From Cyanomargarita calcarea GSE-NOS-MK-12-04C (GTDB taxonomy: Bacteria; Cyanobacteriota; Cyanobacteriia; Cyanobacteriales; Nostocaceae): a DNA stretch of 64,000 nt. This document shows positions 18,264 through 24,904 of this stretch, piece after piece. Below the pieces are notes generated by a model. The model was not told the DNA's origin, ran no database searches, and saw nothing but the letters and a program-made list of their open reading frames with translations. Each line of letters begins with the position of its first letter. Positions within the stretch are counted from its first letter, which is position 1. The DNA lies in NCBI GenBank assembly GCA_019359595.1, contig JAHHGZ010000011.1, positions 124,001-188,000 on the forward strand. Reading direction: 5' to 3'. The position numbers and the translations under genes were made by a program.

Positions 18264-18854
18264 TCAACTTAATGGTTTTAAGCTGAAATCTTGAATGTGT
18301 TCAATTCCTGCAATCAGTTCTACTTCTTGGTTTGATTGCTCAAACTTTGGATGCGAAACCTGTACTTTAGGTTTACTAGCTACGATGCCTAATAAAATAT
18401 ATTCACCTTTATCGTTCGTCAAAGTTTGGTATTCGCTACCGACCAGTTTAACTAAGGCTTTGGTAATAGGCTCGTTCTTATCACTACTCACCCGTCCAAT
18501 TAGTCGGGTTGGAGATAGTTGCACGTTCGCTTGTAAATTTGGTGGAGTAACCTTCTGTTCCTTAACTGGTTCATATCGGCTCTCTAATTTTGGGGCTGAA
18601 ACTTTCAAAGTATACTCACCATTAGGCAAGTCCATGAAATAGAAGAAACCATTCTGAATTTTGGAGAGCGATGTAGGCAATTTGACTAAACCTGTTTGTT
18701 GGTCAATCAAATAGAAGGTGCCATTTTCACTCATTTCAATGTGTAAATTTTGACCTATTAGTTCAACAAAAGTATCCGCAATAGGTTGCTTAGTAATTTC
18801 ATCACTAGTAGTTCCGGCGATCGCTACTTTGTGACGAATTTCAATTTTTTCCAT
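18264..18854 (-). CDS. Two-domain carboxypeptidase-regulatory-like protein
   Basis: A 196-residue protein. Residues 8-100 and 115-196 are two beta-sandwich repeats of the carboxypeptidase-regulatory/CNA-B kind: 'TKQPIADTFVELIG', FYFMDLPNGEYTLKVSAP, then 'PTRLIGRVSSDKNEPITKAL', VKLVGSEYQTLTNDKGEYIL. There is no signal peptide or membrane segment. Such proteins occur beside sheath and cap genes in cyanobacterial CIS loci, perhaps as surface decoration or assembly factors. It is 112 bases upstream of the first sheath gene. Function not established. Confidence 0.65.
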   Translation of the reverse strand: MEKIEIRHKVAIAGTTSDEITKQPIADTFVELIGQNLHIEMSENGTFYLIDQQTGLVKLPTSLSKIQNGFFYFMDLPNGEYTLKVSAPKLESRYEPVKEQKVTPPNLQANVQLSPTRLIGRVSSDKNEPITKALVKLVGSEYQTLTNDKGEYILLGIVASKPKVQVSHPKFEQSNQEVELIAGIEHIQDFSLKPLS

Positions 18855-18907
18855 TACATATACTTACTTTTACTCAAAGTTTTACAGTAAATATGCCAGA
18901 AATTTTT

Positions 18908-19090
18908 CTAACAGTATTGTAGAGTTTTTTCGGGAACATTGCTATTCTTTTTTACAAAAAATTTTATGACAAATTGAGTTATTTTAGTAAAAGTCTTATA
19001 TATAGGAGCTTGGATGAAGCCCCACGCACTCAAAGCTTGCTGAAGATGAAAAAAATCTGTTTTTGATGCACCCAAGTTTAAGGTATCCAT
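18908..19090 (-). CDS. Doubtful 60-residue hypothetical protein
   Basis: An open frame starting MDTLNLGASKTDFFHLQQAL in the 406-base gap between the cap gene and the two-domain protein gene. The C-terminal half is basic and hydrophobic (KTFTKITQFVIKFFVKKNSN). An AAGGAC lies 14 bases before the ATG, too far for a good ribosome site. No family recognised. It may be the leader region of the sheath transcript instead. Confidence 0.3.
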   Translation of the reverse strand: MDTLNLGASKTDFFHLQQALSAWGFIQAPIYKTFTKITQFVIKFFVKKNSNVPEKTLQYC

Positions 19091-19150
19091 AGTTTATTTT
19101 TTTAGTCCTTGTTGGATCAACAGGGCAGATGTCTGACTAATCACCTTATA

Positions 19151-19246
19151 AATGCCAGCAAAATCAGCTTATGCACTTTTGGGATAAATCGTCGTTATCC
19201 ATAAATAAATACCAGCAAAATCAGCTTATGCACTTTTGGGACAAAT
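19151..19246 (-). promoter_or_regulatory. Two direct copies of a 39-bp motif
   Basis: Positions 19151-19189 and 19208-19246 are the same 39-bp block with two differences. The core, read on the + strand, is CAAAATCAGCTTATGCACTT. Related cores occur at 22627, 27421 and 31967, each upstream of a minus-strand gene. Here the pair lies before the sheath-gene half of the CIS operon, suggesting a protein-binding or promoter element. Confidence 0.6.
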
Positions 19247-19260
19247 ACCTACAAAAGTCA

Positions 19261-19833
19261 TCATGAAAATCCTCTCTCATGTTCCAATTTGATGACTTTT
19301 TCCGTAACCAGAGGCACTTCAACAGGCGCAAAGGGTTGAACGGGAACTGTCACTATATAACTTAGACCAGCTTTCAGTCGTCCATCTAAAGAAGACCAAA
19401 AATCCCAGATATTGGGCGTTTTTTCGGGTTGAGTCACCCAAGCACGCAAGGGAAGGGATTGGTTCATTTCCCCTTGAAGGACTTCATCTGGCAGGGTGGG
19501 ATAGCGCAGCAAAGTTTTCAAAATACTTCCCACCAACCGATGCTCATCCGCAATTTCTTTTGTCCAAACCGTAATCATATAAGACAAATCCATGCGGACG
19601 GGTGCTATGGTTTCAGTTCCCGTAGCTCCATTGCGGTTTAAGAACCTTTCGTTACTCCGTAATTCTAGATTCTCACGGATGTCGTAGAGAAATAGATTAA
19701 TCGTTGCTGCTTTCTGTAGTTTGCTTTCCCAGTCTTGACTTGGTAGCTCAAATTTAATATCTGTGTCGCTGTTATTAATTGGTACTTTTTGAATCAGCAA
19801 TTCTTTGAGGGTGCTATCGAGGTCTTGGAACAT
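19261..19833 (-). CDS. Pvc16/Afp16-like tube cap protein (DUF4255)
   Basis: A 190-residue protein of the Pvc16 N-terminal (DUF4255) family: 'FQDLDSTLKELLIQKVPINN', INLFLYDIRENLELRSNERF, then 'MDLSYMITVWTKEIADEHRL' and LRYPTLPDEVLQGE. Homologues terminate tube and sheath at the distal end. GGGAGGG lies 6 bases before the ATG. The start is within the 3' remains of a broken ykgJ-like gene. It is the first intact structural gene after the cargo region, so the transcript for the particle may begin nearby. Confidence 0.88.
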   Translation of the reverse strand: MFQDLDSTLKELLIQKVPINNSDTDIKFELPSQDWESKLQKAATINLFLYDIRENLELRSNERFLNRNGATGTETIAPVRMDLSYMITVWTKEIADEHRLVGSILKTLLRYPTLPDEVLQGEMNQSLPLRAWVTQPEKTPNIWDFWSSLDGRLKAGLSYIVTVPVQPFAPVEVPLVTEKVIKLEHERGFS

Positions 19834-20186
19834 TCGCTTTCCCTCCCAGGAAGCTCGATTTCTGCGGAGCTTAGGTTGTGAGGCCAGTCTAAATCATTGA
19901 TTTTGGGATTGACGATTTTGTTTTCAAAGTCCAGTCAGATGCGGGTGTCGCTACGGCAATCGTAGGCACGGCAAGGGATGGGACGTTGGTCATGAACAGT
20001 ACAGCCTTTGCATTGGCGGTCGAAATGGGAACAATACCCATCCGCATCCTTGGCAATTCGGTAAGGTCGGCTCAGTTCCCATTTAATCACACCTTCTGCA
20101 ATATCTTGATAGGACAAGGGAAAAACCATTTTGCAGCAAGCCGCTTGGCACAGATGCAGCCTTTTCGTATTCTTCTGGTTCAGAAT
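19794..20186 (-). pseudogene. Broken YkgJ-family cysteine-cluster gene
   Basis: The frame encodes LCQAACCKMVFPLSYQDIAE then GVIKWELSRPYRIAKDADGY, CSHFDRQCKGCTVHDQRPIP and CRAYDCRSDTRI, a YkgJ-type zinc/iron-chelating cluster protein with eight cysteines. The codon after 'DTRI' is TGA (19937-19935) where related proteins have Trp, and homologous-looking sequence (LDFENKIVNPKINDLDWPHN) continues in the same frame beyond it. At the 5' end no ATG is available: the start has been replaced by duplicated block C (20153-20208). Both defects suggest an inactive gene; a 64-residue product from an internal ATG at 20129 would lack the first cysteines. Confidence 0.8.
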
Positions 20187-20208
20187 TCATAGCTTGCTCC
20201 ACAAAGTA
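20153..20208 (-). repeat. Duplicated block C, copy 1
   Basis: A 56-bp segment almost identical to 24815-24870. It contains an ATG (20190) and the first 13 codons (MNSEPEEYEKAAS) of a gene fragment whose better copy is at 24852. Here it is fused out of frame to the ykgJ-like remains. Confidence 0.85.
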
Positions 20209-20588
20209 TTGATTTATCGAGAAGCGCTGACGGGAACAGTGGTAAAGAAGAGCGATCGCCACCCTATGCCAGTTTTTTCACGTTGTTTGTTTGAGTGTTA
20301 GGCGATCGCTCCCATATTCCCAAAACCTAATCTTAAAGCGATAACTTCGCTCTTGTGCTCCCGTTCGCACTCCTATTGTTGTAGTGACCCATGCTATGAA
20401 GCGGTCTTTGTTGACCAAGGTTGGGACGGTCTACTACTTCTCTTAAGATACAAAGTTGGGTGTCGCTATCGCTCTACCCAACTTTTCTTACGGTATGAAG
20501 GCGTGTATATTAAAGTAAACCGTAATGTTTCGGGAATGTTTGAATCTTGAGTTGTTGGGTTTCATGCTTCAACCCAATCGAAGGGCGA
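20209..20588. other. Non-coding spacer with duplicated blocks A and B
   Basis: No credible gene. Block A (20253-20312), bounded by HIP1 octamers and containing CACGTTGTTTGTTTGAGTGT, recurs at 23594-23653. Block B (20515-20577), ending GTTGGGTTTCATGCTTCAAC, recurs at 24652-24713 and has a GGGTT/AACCC hairpin that could end transcription of the DUF4157 gene that stops at 20589. Confidence 0.75.
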
Positions 20589-22493
20589 TCACACTTCTTT
20601 TCTGGCGATAAAACTATCTCCTGCTTTTATCCCATCTTTGCTGAAGTTTAGATCTTCGACGATGGATTCATACTCTGAGTAATTCTCCATTAAGAAAAGT
20701 TCTGCGCTTTTTATCACACCTTCTAATTCTGCTTTTGAAGCTTCAATCTTAACGATTTTCTTGGCATCTGAGCCATAATTAAATAAAGAAACCTCCATGC
20801 CATAATCTTTTTTAACCGCATCGGCAAAAACACCAGTTTTTAATCTGAAATTATAAAATATTAACGGTTTTTCTCGTTTCATACTCTGTAGGTATCTCAT
20901 AAATACTTTTGTAAGAACAGAAACTTTAATAGGATTATCATATCGATAACTTCGGGTGTTATCGGGTTTTTCTGGAGTTGGAGCAGAAATTCGTAAGGCT
21001 TTGTTGAACACAATTTGCAGATTTTCTGACTGAATATCAAATTCTTTAATCCATCTTTTATCTTTTGTATGCCAAATATGGATTACAATATTATCTACAA
21101 GACCATATCTTTGCATAAACCTTAGAGCTGGCAATTCATCATTCCAAAAGACATTCCCCTTAGCAAAACCTCCATCAATGAATACATTCATTGTACCTCT
21201 TGCCCCAACTGAGAAACATCGTGAAACTTCCGCCCAAAGCAATGTAGACAAGTCCCATGGGATTGCTTCAAAGAGTGGAAACTTGTCCAATAATCCTCCT
21301 ATTTCTGTTTTTTCAAGTGCTGTAGCACCTGAAATTGGCTCTGAAGTCTCGTATGCTTTTTGCCGACTTTGTTTACCTGACCAATACAATCTTTCGCTTT
21401 CTTGTTCTAAAGGCTTTAATCCTGCCCGAGAACTCAATGAGGCTAAAAATTTTTTAGCTAAACTGACATCTTTTTTTACAAATATATTAATCAGTTCCTC
21501 ATATAGCTCTTGTATTACCTCGTCGTTGATGTCTGGTTTTAGAACTCTTAATCGAGTCGAAAATTCTTTTAAGTAAACTTCTTTATTAGACTCCAATTTT
21601 GTCTGATCAATAGATAGGTTCGATAGATCGGGTTCCTTTCCTCCTTTTAGCCACTTAAAGAATGCCCCGATGGTTTCAGTAGTCGGCTGAACTCTATCTT
21701 TGTCAGGCGATCGCATCACCGACCCCCCACCCTGCTGCACCACATGCGTTAACTCATGAGCAATCAACTCCTGCCCTCCCCGACTTCCCGGATTATATTC
21801 CCCCTTACGAAAGAATACATCCCGCCCCATAGTAAACGCCTTCGCTTGTATCGATTGATTCAACTGGTCAGCCTGAGAATCTGTGTGAACCTTCACCCGA
21901 TTGAAGTCAGTTCCAAATGCCTGCTCCATTGGTTCTCGGATACTGTCAGCTAGAGGTTGCCCACCGCCCCGTGCCTGTTGAATGCCATCTTCTATACTTG
22001 GGTCTACGGTTGTTGCATCACTCGTAGCCATCCGTTGAATATCCGGTTTCATTTGTGCCTGTTCTTCTTCCTCTGGCGACCTCCGCTGCACTGGCTGTTG
22101 ACTTGCAGATGAAATATTGCTCACCACTTCTTTCGCCACCCGATCCGCTTCTTGTTCATACTTGTCACCCACAGCACCAAGGGTGAGTTTAGCCTGAATC
22201 TTAGAGCGCTCTGTTTGTCGCGCCTGCTGCACCACCTGCTGCACGTAGCGGTTTCCGTACTGTCTTTGCAACTGGAGCAGCACGTGTCTGCTATGAGTTG
22301 GAGCACCATTGAGGATGGCAGCATGGGCTTTTGGCGAGGGAGTGTTGCTAATGCGACTAATTGTTTGCCCGATAGGATTGCTTTGGTGAGAGAGATAGCT
22401 CTGTTCAGATAACGGTTCTGTTTGCTGCGAACTTGTCTGCTGCAAATCCTGGGATTTGCTTTTTGGAGAAGTTTCCTGCTTTACAACGCCCAT
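20589..22493 (-). CDS. DUF4157 CIS cargo with CD38/ADP-ribosyl-cyclase-like domain
   Basis: A 634-residue protein. Residues 1-150 are a low-complexity, Q/S-rich leader. Residues about 165-257 are DUF4157 (QPLADSIREPMEQAFGTDFN, VKVHTDSQADQLNQSIQAKA, then ELIAHELTHVVQQ with the HELTH zinc-type motif at 246-250), a marker of eCIS-associated proteins. Residues about 368-475 look like the bacterial ADP-ribosyl-cyclase/CD38 fold: 'YWSGKQSRQKAYE', ATALEKTEIGGLLDKF, 'LLWAEVSRCFSVGARGTMNV' and FWNDELPALRF. The Glu453 of 'DELP' matches the catalytic Glu of CD38 and the S-R-x-F-x-x-x-A string matches SRRFAEAA. Residues 500-634 are unassigned. Probably a cargo that consumes NAD+ in a target; the enzymatic call is inference from motifs. 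Confidence 0.75.
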   Translation of the reverse strand: MGVVKQETSPKSKSQDLQQTSSQQTEPLSEQSYLSHQSNPIGQTISRISNTPSPKAHAAILNGAPTHSRHVLLQLQRQYGNRYVQQVVQQARQTERSKIQAKLTLGAVGDKYEQEADRVAKEVVSNISSASQQPVQRRSPEEEEQAQMKPDIQRMATSDATTVDPSIEDGIQQARGGGQPLADSIREPMEQAFGTDFNRVKVHTDSQADQLNQSIQAKAFTMGRDVFFRKGEYNPGSRGGQELIAHELTHVVQQGGGSVMRSPDKDRVQPTTETIGAFFKWLKGGKEPDLSNLSIDQTKLESNKEVYLKEFSTRLRVLKPDINDEVIQELYEELINIFVKKDVSLAKKFLASLSSRAGLKPLEQESERLYWSGKQSRQKAYETSEPISGATALEKTEIGGLLDKFPLFEAIPWDLSTLLWAEVSRCFSVGARGTMNVFIDGGFAKGNVFWNDELPALRFMQRYGLVDNIVIHIWHTKDKRWIKEFDIQSENLQIVFNKALRISAPTPEKPDNTRSYRYDNPIKVSVLTKVFMRYLQSMKREKPLIFYNFRLKTGVFADAVKKDYGMEVSLFNYGSDAKKIVKIEASKAELEGVIKSAELFLMENYSEYESIVEDLNFSKDGIKAGDSFIARKEV

Positions 22494-22626
22494 AATGCAC
22501 CTCGTGTGTGATAAGAAGTGTCAGATGTAATGCTAAAACGATTACGAACAGTTCGATGCAATTCAACAATCGCACCGTTTCCCGAGTTAGCTTAAGCCAG
22601 AATCCTCTATCTAAATCTAAATACTT

Positions 22627-22648
22627 GCCAGTACAATTAACTCATGCA
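22627..22648 (-). promoter_or_regulatory. Dispersed CTTATGCA-type motif, copy 3
   Basis: GCCAGTACAATTAACTCATG followed by CA, a diverged copy of the 19151 motif. It lies 134 bases before the ATG of the DUF4157-cyclase gene. The corresponding copy before the decayed DUF4157 leader is 134 bases from its ATG (27421 versus 27287), so the motif keeps a fixed distance in both. Confidence 0.5.
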
Positions 22649-22745
22649 GCAGCACGGTTGAGTTAGCGATAATAATAAAAATTATCTATCGTGTTGGGTT
22701 GAGGTACGTTCAAAGTAAGTCTTACAAGAGCAGTGATCGCCCTAG

Positions 22746-23031
22746 CTAATATACTTCATCATGAGATCCCAAATTTATGAGTAATATCGCTTCTTCTTGA
22801 TCTTCAGGATTTTCCACAAATTCAAACAAAAGACGATAACTATAATCAATTGAACATGACCATATATATGTTTGATAAATCGCCTTTAATCTTGTGGGTG
22901 TGTAAGGTAGGATGAAAGGGATCTTCGGCTAACTGGCGTAATGTTTGTTCTATTAACGGTCTAAGATTTGGGTTTTTACGCATGAGACGTTTAAAAGCAC
23001 GAAGGGATTTGGGTGTCCAACCGATTTTCAT
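22746..23031 (-). pseudogene. Frameshifted RelE/ParE-type toxin gene
   Basis: The frame from ATG 23031 reads MKIGWTPKSLRAFKRLMRKN then LRPLIEQTLRQLAEDPFHPT and HKIKGDLSNIY, a type II toxin of the RelE/ParE fold, then stops after MVMFN. The missing C terminus is present in another frame: SIDYSYRLLFEFVENPEDQE then AILLINLGSHDEVY, ending at 22746. The shift falls in an AT run at 22861-22870 (CATATATATG); removing one base restores the frame. The upstream antitoxin overlaps the ATG by 4 bases. Likely inactive unless slippage in the AT run restores some product. Confidence 0.85.
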
Positions 23032-23243
23032 GGTCGATCTAATTCTGCTAAAAATTGATCGACTGAGCCAAATTTGACGTTTCCTTCAGCAAATTCTTGT
23101 TTAATTTCGCTAACTTCTTGGTATAAGTTATTTCGTCGCTGTTGTTGTAATCGTTTTTGCAGGAGATCGAGCAAGATTTCTTGATCTTCTAAGGGTAAAC
23201 TTTCTACTGATTCAATGGCTTGCTGAAATGGTGATGTTTTCAT
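23028..23243 (-). CDS. Antitoxin of RelE/ParE-type pair
   Basis: A 71-residue protein, MKTSPFQQAIESVESLPLED then QEILLDLLQKRLQQQRRNNL and FAEGNVKFGSVDQFLAELDR. The opening (a helix with LPLEDQEILLDLLQKRL) is typical of cyanobacterial antitoxins encoded just before small RelE-like toxins. The ATG at 23243 is preferred over a TTG three codons upstream. The stop overlaps the toxin start (ATGA), the usual toxin-antitoxin arrangement. With the toxin frameshifted, the antitoxin may persist alone. Confidence 0.8.
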   Translation of the reverse strand: MKTSPFQQAIESVESLPLEDQEILLDLLQKRLQQQRRNNLYQEVSEIKQEFAEGNVKFGSVDQFLAELDRP

Positions 23244-23765
23244 AGCGCTCAAGGTGGTTTGAGTTTGCTTCCTATTTTATCTTTATTGGTTGGTTTTCGT
23301 TTCCTCAAACGGACACATTCCAAGGGCGGGAGGCAATACGGTTCGGATAAGCAGGGGAGGCTCTTGAGGCAAAGAGTTGATGAAAAGCTGTCTTTCCCCC
23401 CCTGCAACTCTACTCCCCCTGCTTGCCTCAACGAATAAATTCCTTAACCGAACGGTATTGGGGCGGGGGGAACCCCCGCACGGAAGTGTCCTCCTCAACC
23501 TACGGCGGTGCTTGCAGCAGCGCTTCCGCAGAGCGGACGCTTAGGCGAAGCGATCGCACACTCATCAACTTTCATACATGAGCAATCAATACCCGATCGC
23601 CACCCTATGGCAGCTTTTTCACGTTGTTTATTTGAGTGTTAGGCGATCGCTCCTTTGAATGCATTACCTAATCAAATAGTAATAGCACCGCAATGCCTTT
23701 CACGAAATCGTAAATGTTTAACTGTCCTTTGATTGTTGCGTTTAGTTAAGAAACAACCTAGTTTG
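23244..23765. other. Non-coding spacer with GC-rich repeats and block A copy 2
   Basis: No credible gene; several overlapping frames on the minus strand have no family resemblance or ribosome site. It holds an inverted pair around AATACGGTTCGG (23334) and CCGAACGGTATT (23449), a cyanobacterial GC-rich repeat ending in AGGCGAAGCGATCGC (23542-23557), and block A copy 2 at 23594-23653. Confidence 0.7.
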
Positions 23766-24101
23766 TCACTCAACCGCGTAAGAAGTAAATTGACGTTTAA
23801 ATGGGGAATAAAAACCGATAACTATATCTGAGGGAGGTACACCTAACTCAACTAACCTTTCGGCAACAAGTTCTTCTGTACCATTATATTGAATCCATAT
23901 CTTTCCATTTTGGATATCAAAATGCATCACGGGACCAAATACCCGCTTATCACCTTGCCAACCTACATAAGCTAGTTGATAGTGGTCGTTTTTATTGTCA
24001 AAGATTAGTTCTGGCTTAATAGTATCGGTATTAGAGCTGATTTGTACATGTTCGGTTAAGATTTGTTTGATGATTTGTCGATAGCGTTCTATTTTATCCA
24101 T
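23766..24101 (-). CDS. xisI: XisI-like fdxN-element excision controlling factor
   Basis: A 111-residue XisI-family protein: MDKIERYRQIIKQILTEHVQ, 'PELIFDNKNDHYQLAYVGWQ', GDKRVFGPVMHFDIQNGKIW, 'QYNGTEELVAERLVELGVPP', SDIVIGFYSPFKR. In Anabaena, xisH and xisI are required with the recombinase XisF for excision of the fdxN element in heterocysts. Many cyanobacteria carry xisH/xisI pairs away from any such element, as here, where no recombinase is visible. It overlaps xisH by 13 bases. The start ATG is well placed and length is normal. Confidence 0.92.
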   Translation of the reverse strand: MDKIERYRQIIKQILTEHVQISSNTDTIKPELIFDNKNDHYQLAYVGWQGDKRVFGPVMHFDIQNGKIWIQYNGTEELVAERLVELGVPPSDIVIGFYSPFKRQFTSYAVE

Positions 24102-24505
24102 TGCCGAATCTCCTCCTTTTTAGGGTCGTAAGTTACTAATTTAACTTGGTAACGTTGAAGCGTGCGCTGGACAAAAGCAAGTTGGAAAAAATCTAAGTAG
24201 GTTTCATGTGGAACTGCTAAATAGACAATTCGGTCGGGTTCATTTTCCTCCAAAGCTAGATAGTAATTAAGGTATTGACCAAGGGCTGTGTGAAATTCAT
24301 TGATATCAGAACCTGTAATAAAACTTTTAATTTCAACCGCAATTTTTTTAGAATCGCGTTCTGCTGCAATCGCACTTTCTGCGGCTAAATCTATTTGTAC
24401 TTTAACTGCATCACTAATACGAATACATAAAGGGTCATTGGTAATCTTCCACCCATCTTTGATTAAGGCATTTTTTACCTGTTGATGGAAAACATCTTTA
24501 GCCAT
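24089..24505 (-). CDS. xisH: XisH-like fdxN-element excision controlling factor
   Basis: A 138-residue XisH-family protein: MAKDVFHQQVKNALIKDGWK, 'QIDLAAESAIAAERDSKKIA', VEIKSFITGSDINEFHTALG, 'QYLNYYLALEENEPDRIVYL', YDPKKEEIRQWIK. The family has an endonuclease-like (PD-D/ExK) fold; D80-ish acidic residues and 'IAVEIKSF' (ExK) are visible. It is the first gene of the pair with xisI. The pair sits in the cargo region between two DUF4157 genes, which suggests an inserted cassette. Confidence 0.92.
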   Translation of the reverse strand: MAKDVFHQQVKNALIKDGWKITNDPLCIRISDAVKVQIDLAAESAIAAERDSKKIAVEIKSFITGSDINEFHTALGQYLNYYLALEENEPDRIVYLAVPHETYLDFFQLAFVQRTLQRYQVKLVTYDPKKEEIRQWIK

Positions 24506-24705
24506 TAAGTATTTTGTTTATTTTAATCGTATATGAAAGAAAACCAGATTCTGGTAAACAAGATTATACTTTAATAGGGTTGAGTTAAAGCTAAAAACCT
24601 GATTTTGCGTAGGTTGGGTATTATCAGGTTCGCATAAAATTTTGCGTCGTTGGTAAGTCGTAATGTCTCGGAATGTTTGAAGATTTCGTTGTTGGGTTTC
24701 ATGCT

Positions 24706-24852
24706 TCAACCCAACCTACGAGCTAACGTGCGTCCTGTAGTGGCATTGGTGCGGTTATGTAAATAAGCAAGTCCTTGTGCCACTTCGCAGTACATGGCTG
24801 GTAAGTCAGGTACGGATGCGGCCTTTTCGTATTCTTCTGGTTCAGAATTCAT
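24706..24852 (-). pseudogene. 5' fragment of a hypothetical gene (MNSEPEEYEK)
   Basis: Forty-eight residues, MNSEPEEYEKAASVPDLPAM then YCEVAQGLAYLHNRTNATTG and RTLARRLG, before a stop that lies in duplicated block B. The fragment looks like the N terminus of a cyanobacterial conserved protein with 'HNRTNATTGKTLE...' continuing further; the continuation is missing here. A second, shorter copy of its start is block C at 20153. No function known. The remaining 24506-24904 contains block B copy 2 (24652-24713), block C copy 2 (24815-24870) and nothing else recognisable. Confidence 0.65.
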
Positions 24853-24904
24853 AGCTTGCTCCACAAAGTAAAGCATCAATGGGGAAAGGATATTAATGAC
24901 GGAA

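Noticed and set aside
23249-23498. Two overlapping frames on the minus strand
   Set aside because: They cover a GC-rich repeat with inverted segments, lack ribosome sites and have no family resemblance.
23766-24505. An fdxN-type excisable element
   Set aside because: xisH and xisI are present but no xisF recombinase and no recognisable element borders were found in the window.
24518-24709. A 63-residue frame on the minus strand
   Set aside because: It begins inside duplicated block B and shows no coding features; treated as non-coding.
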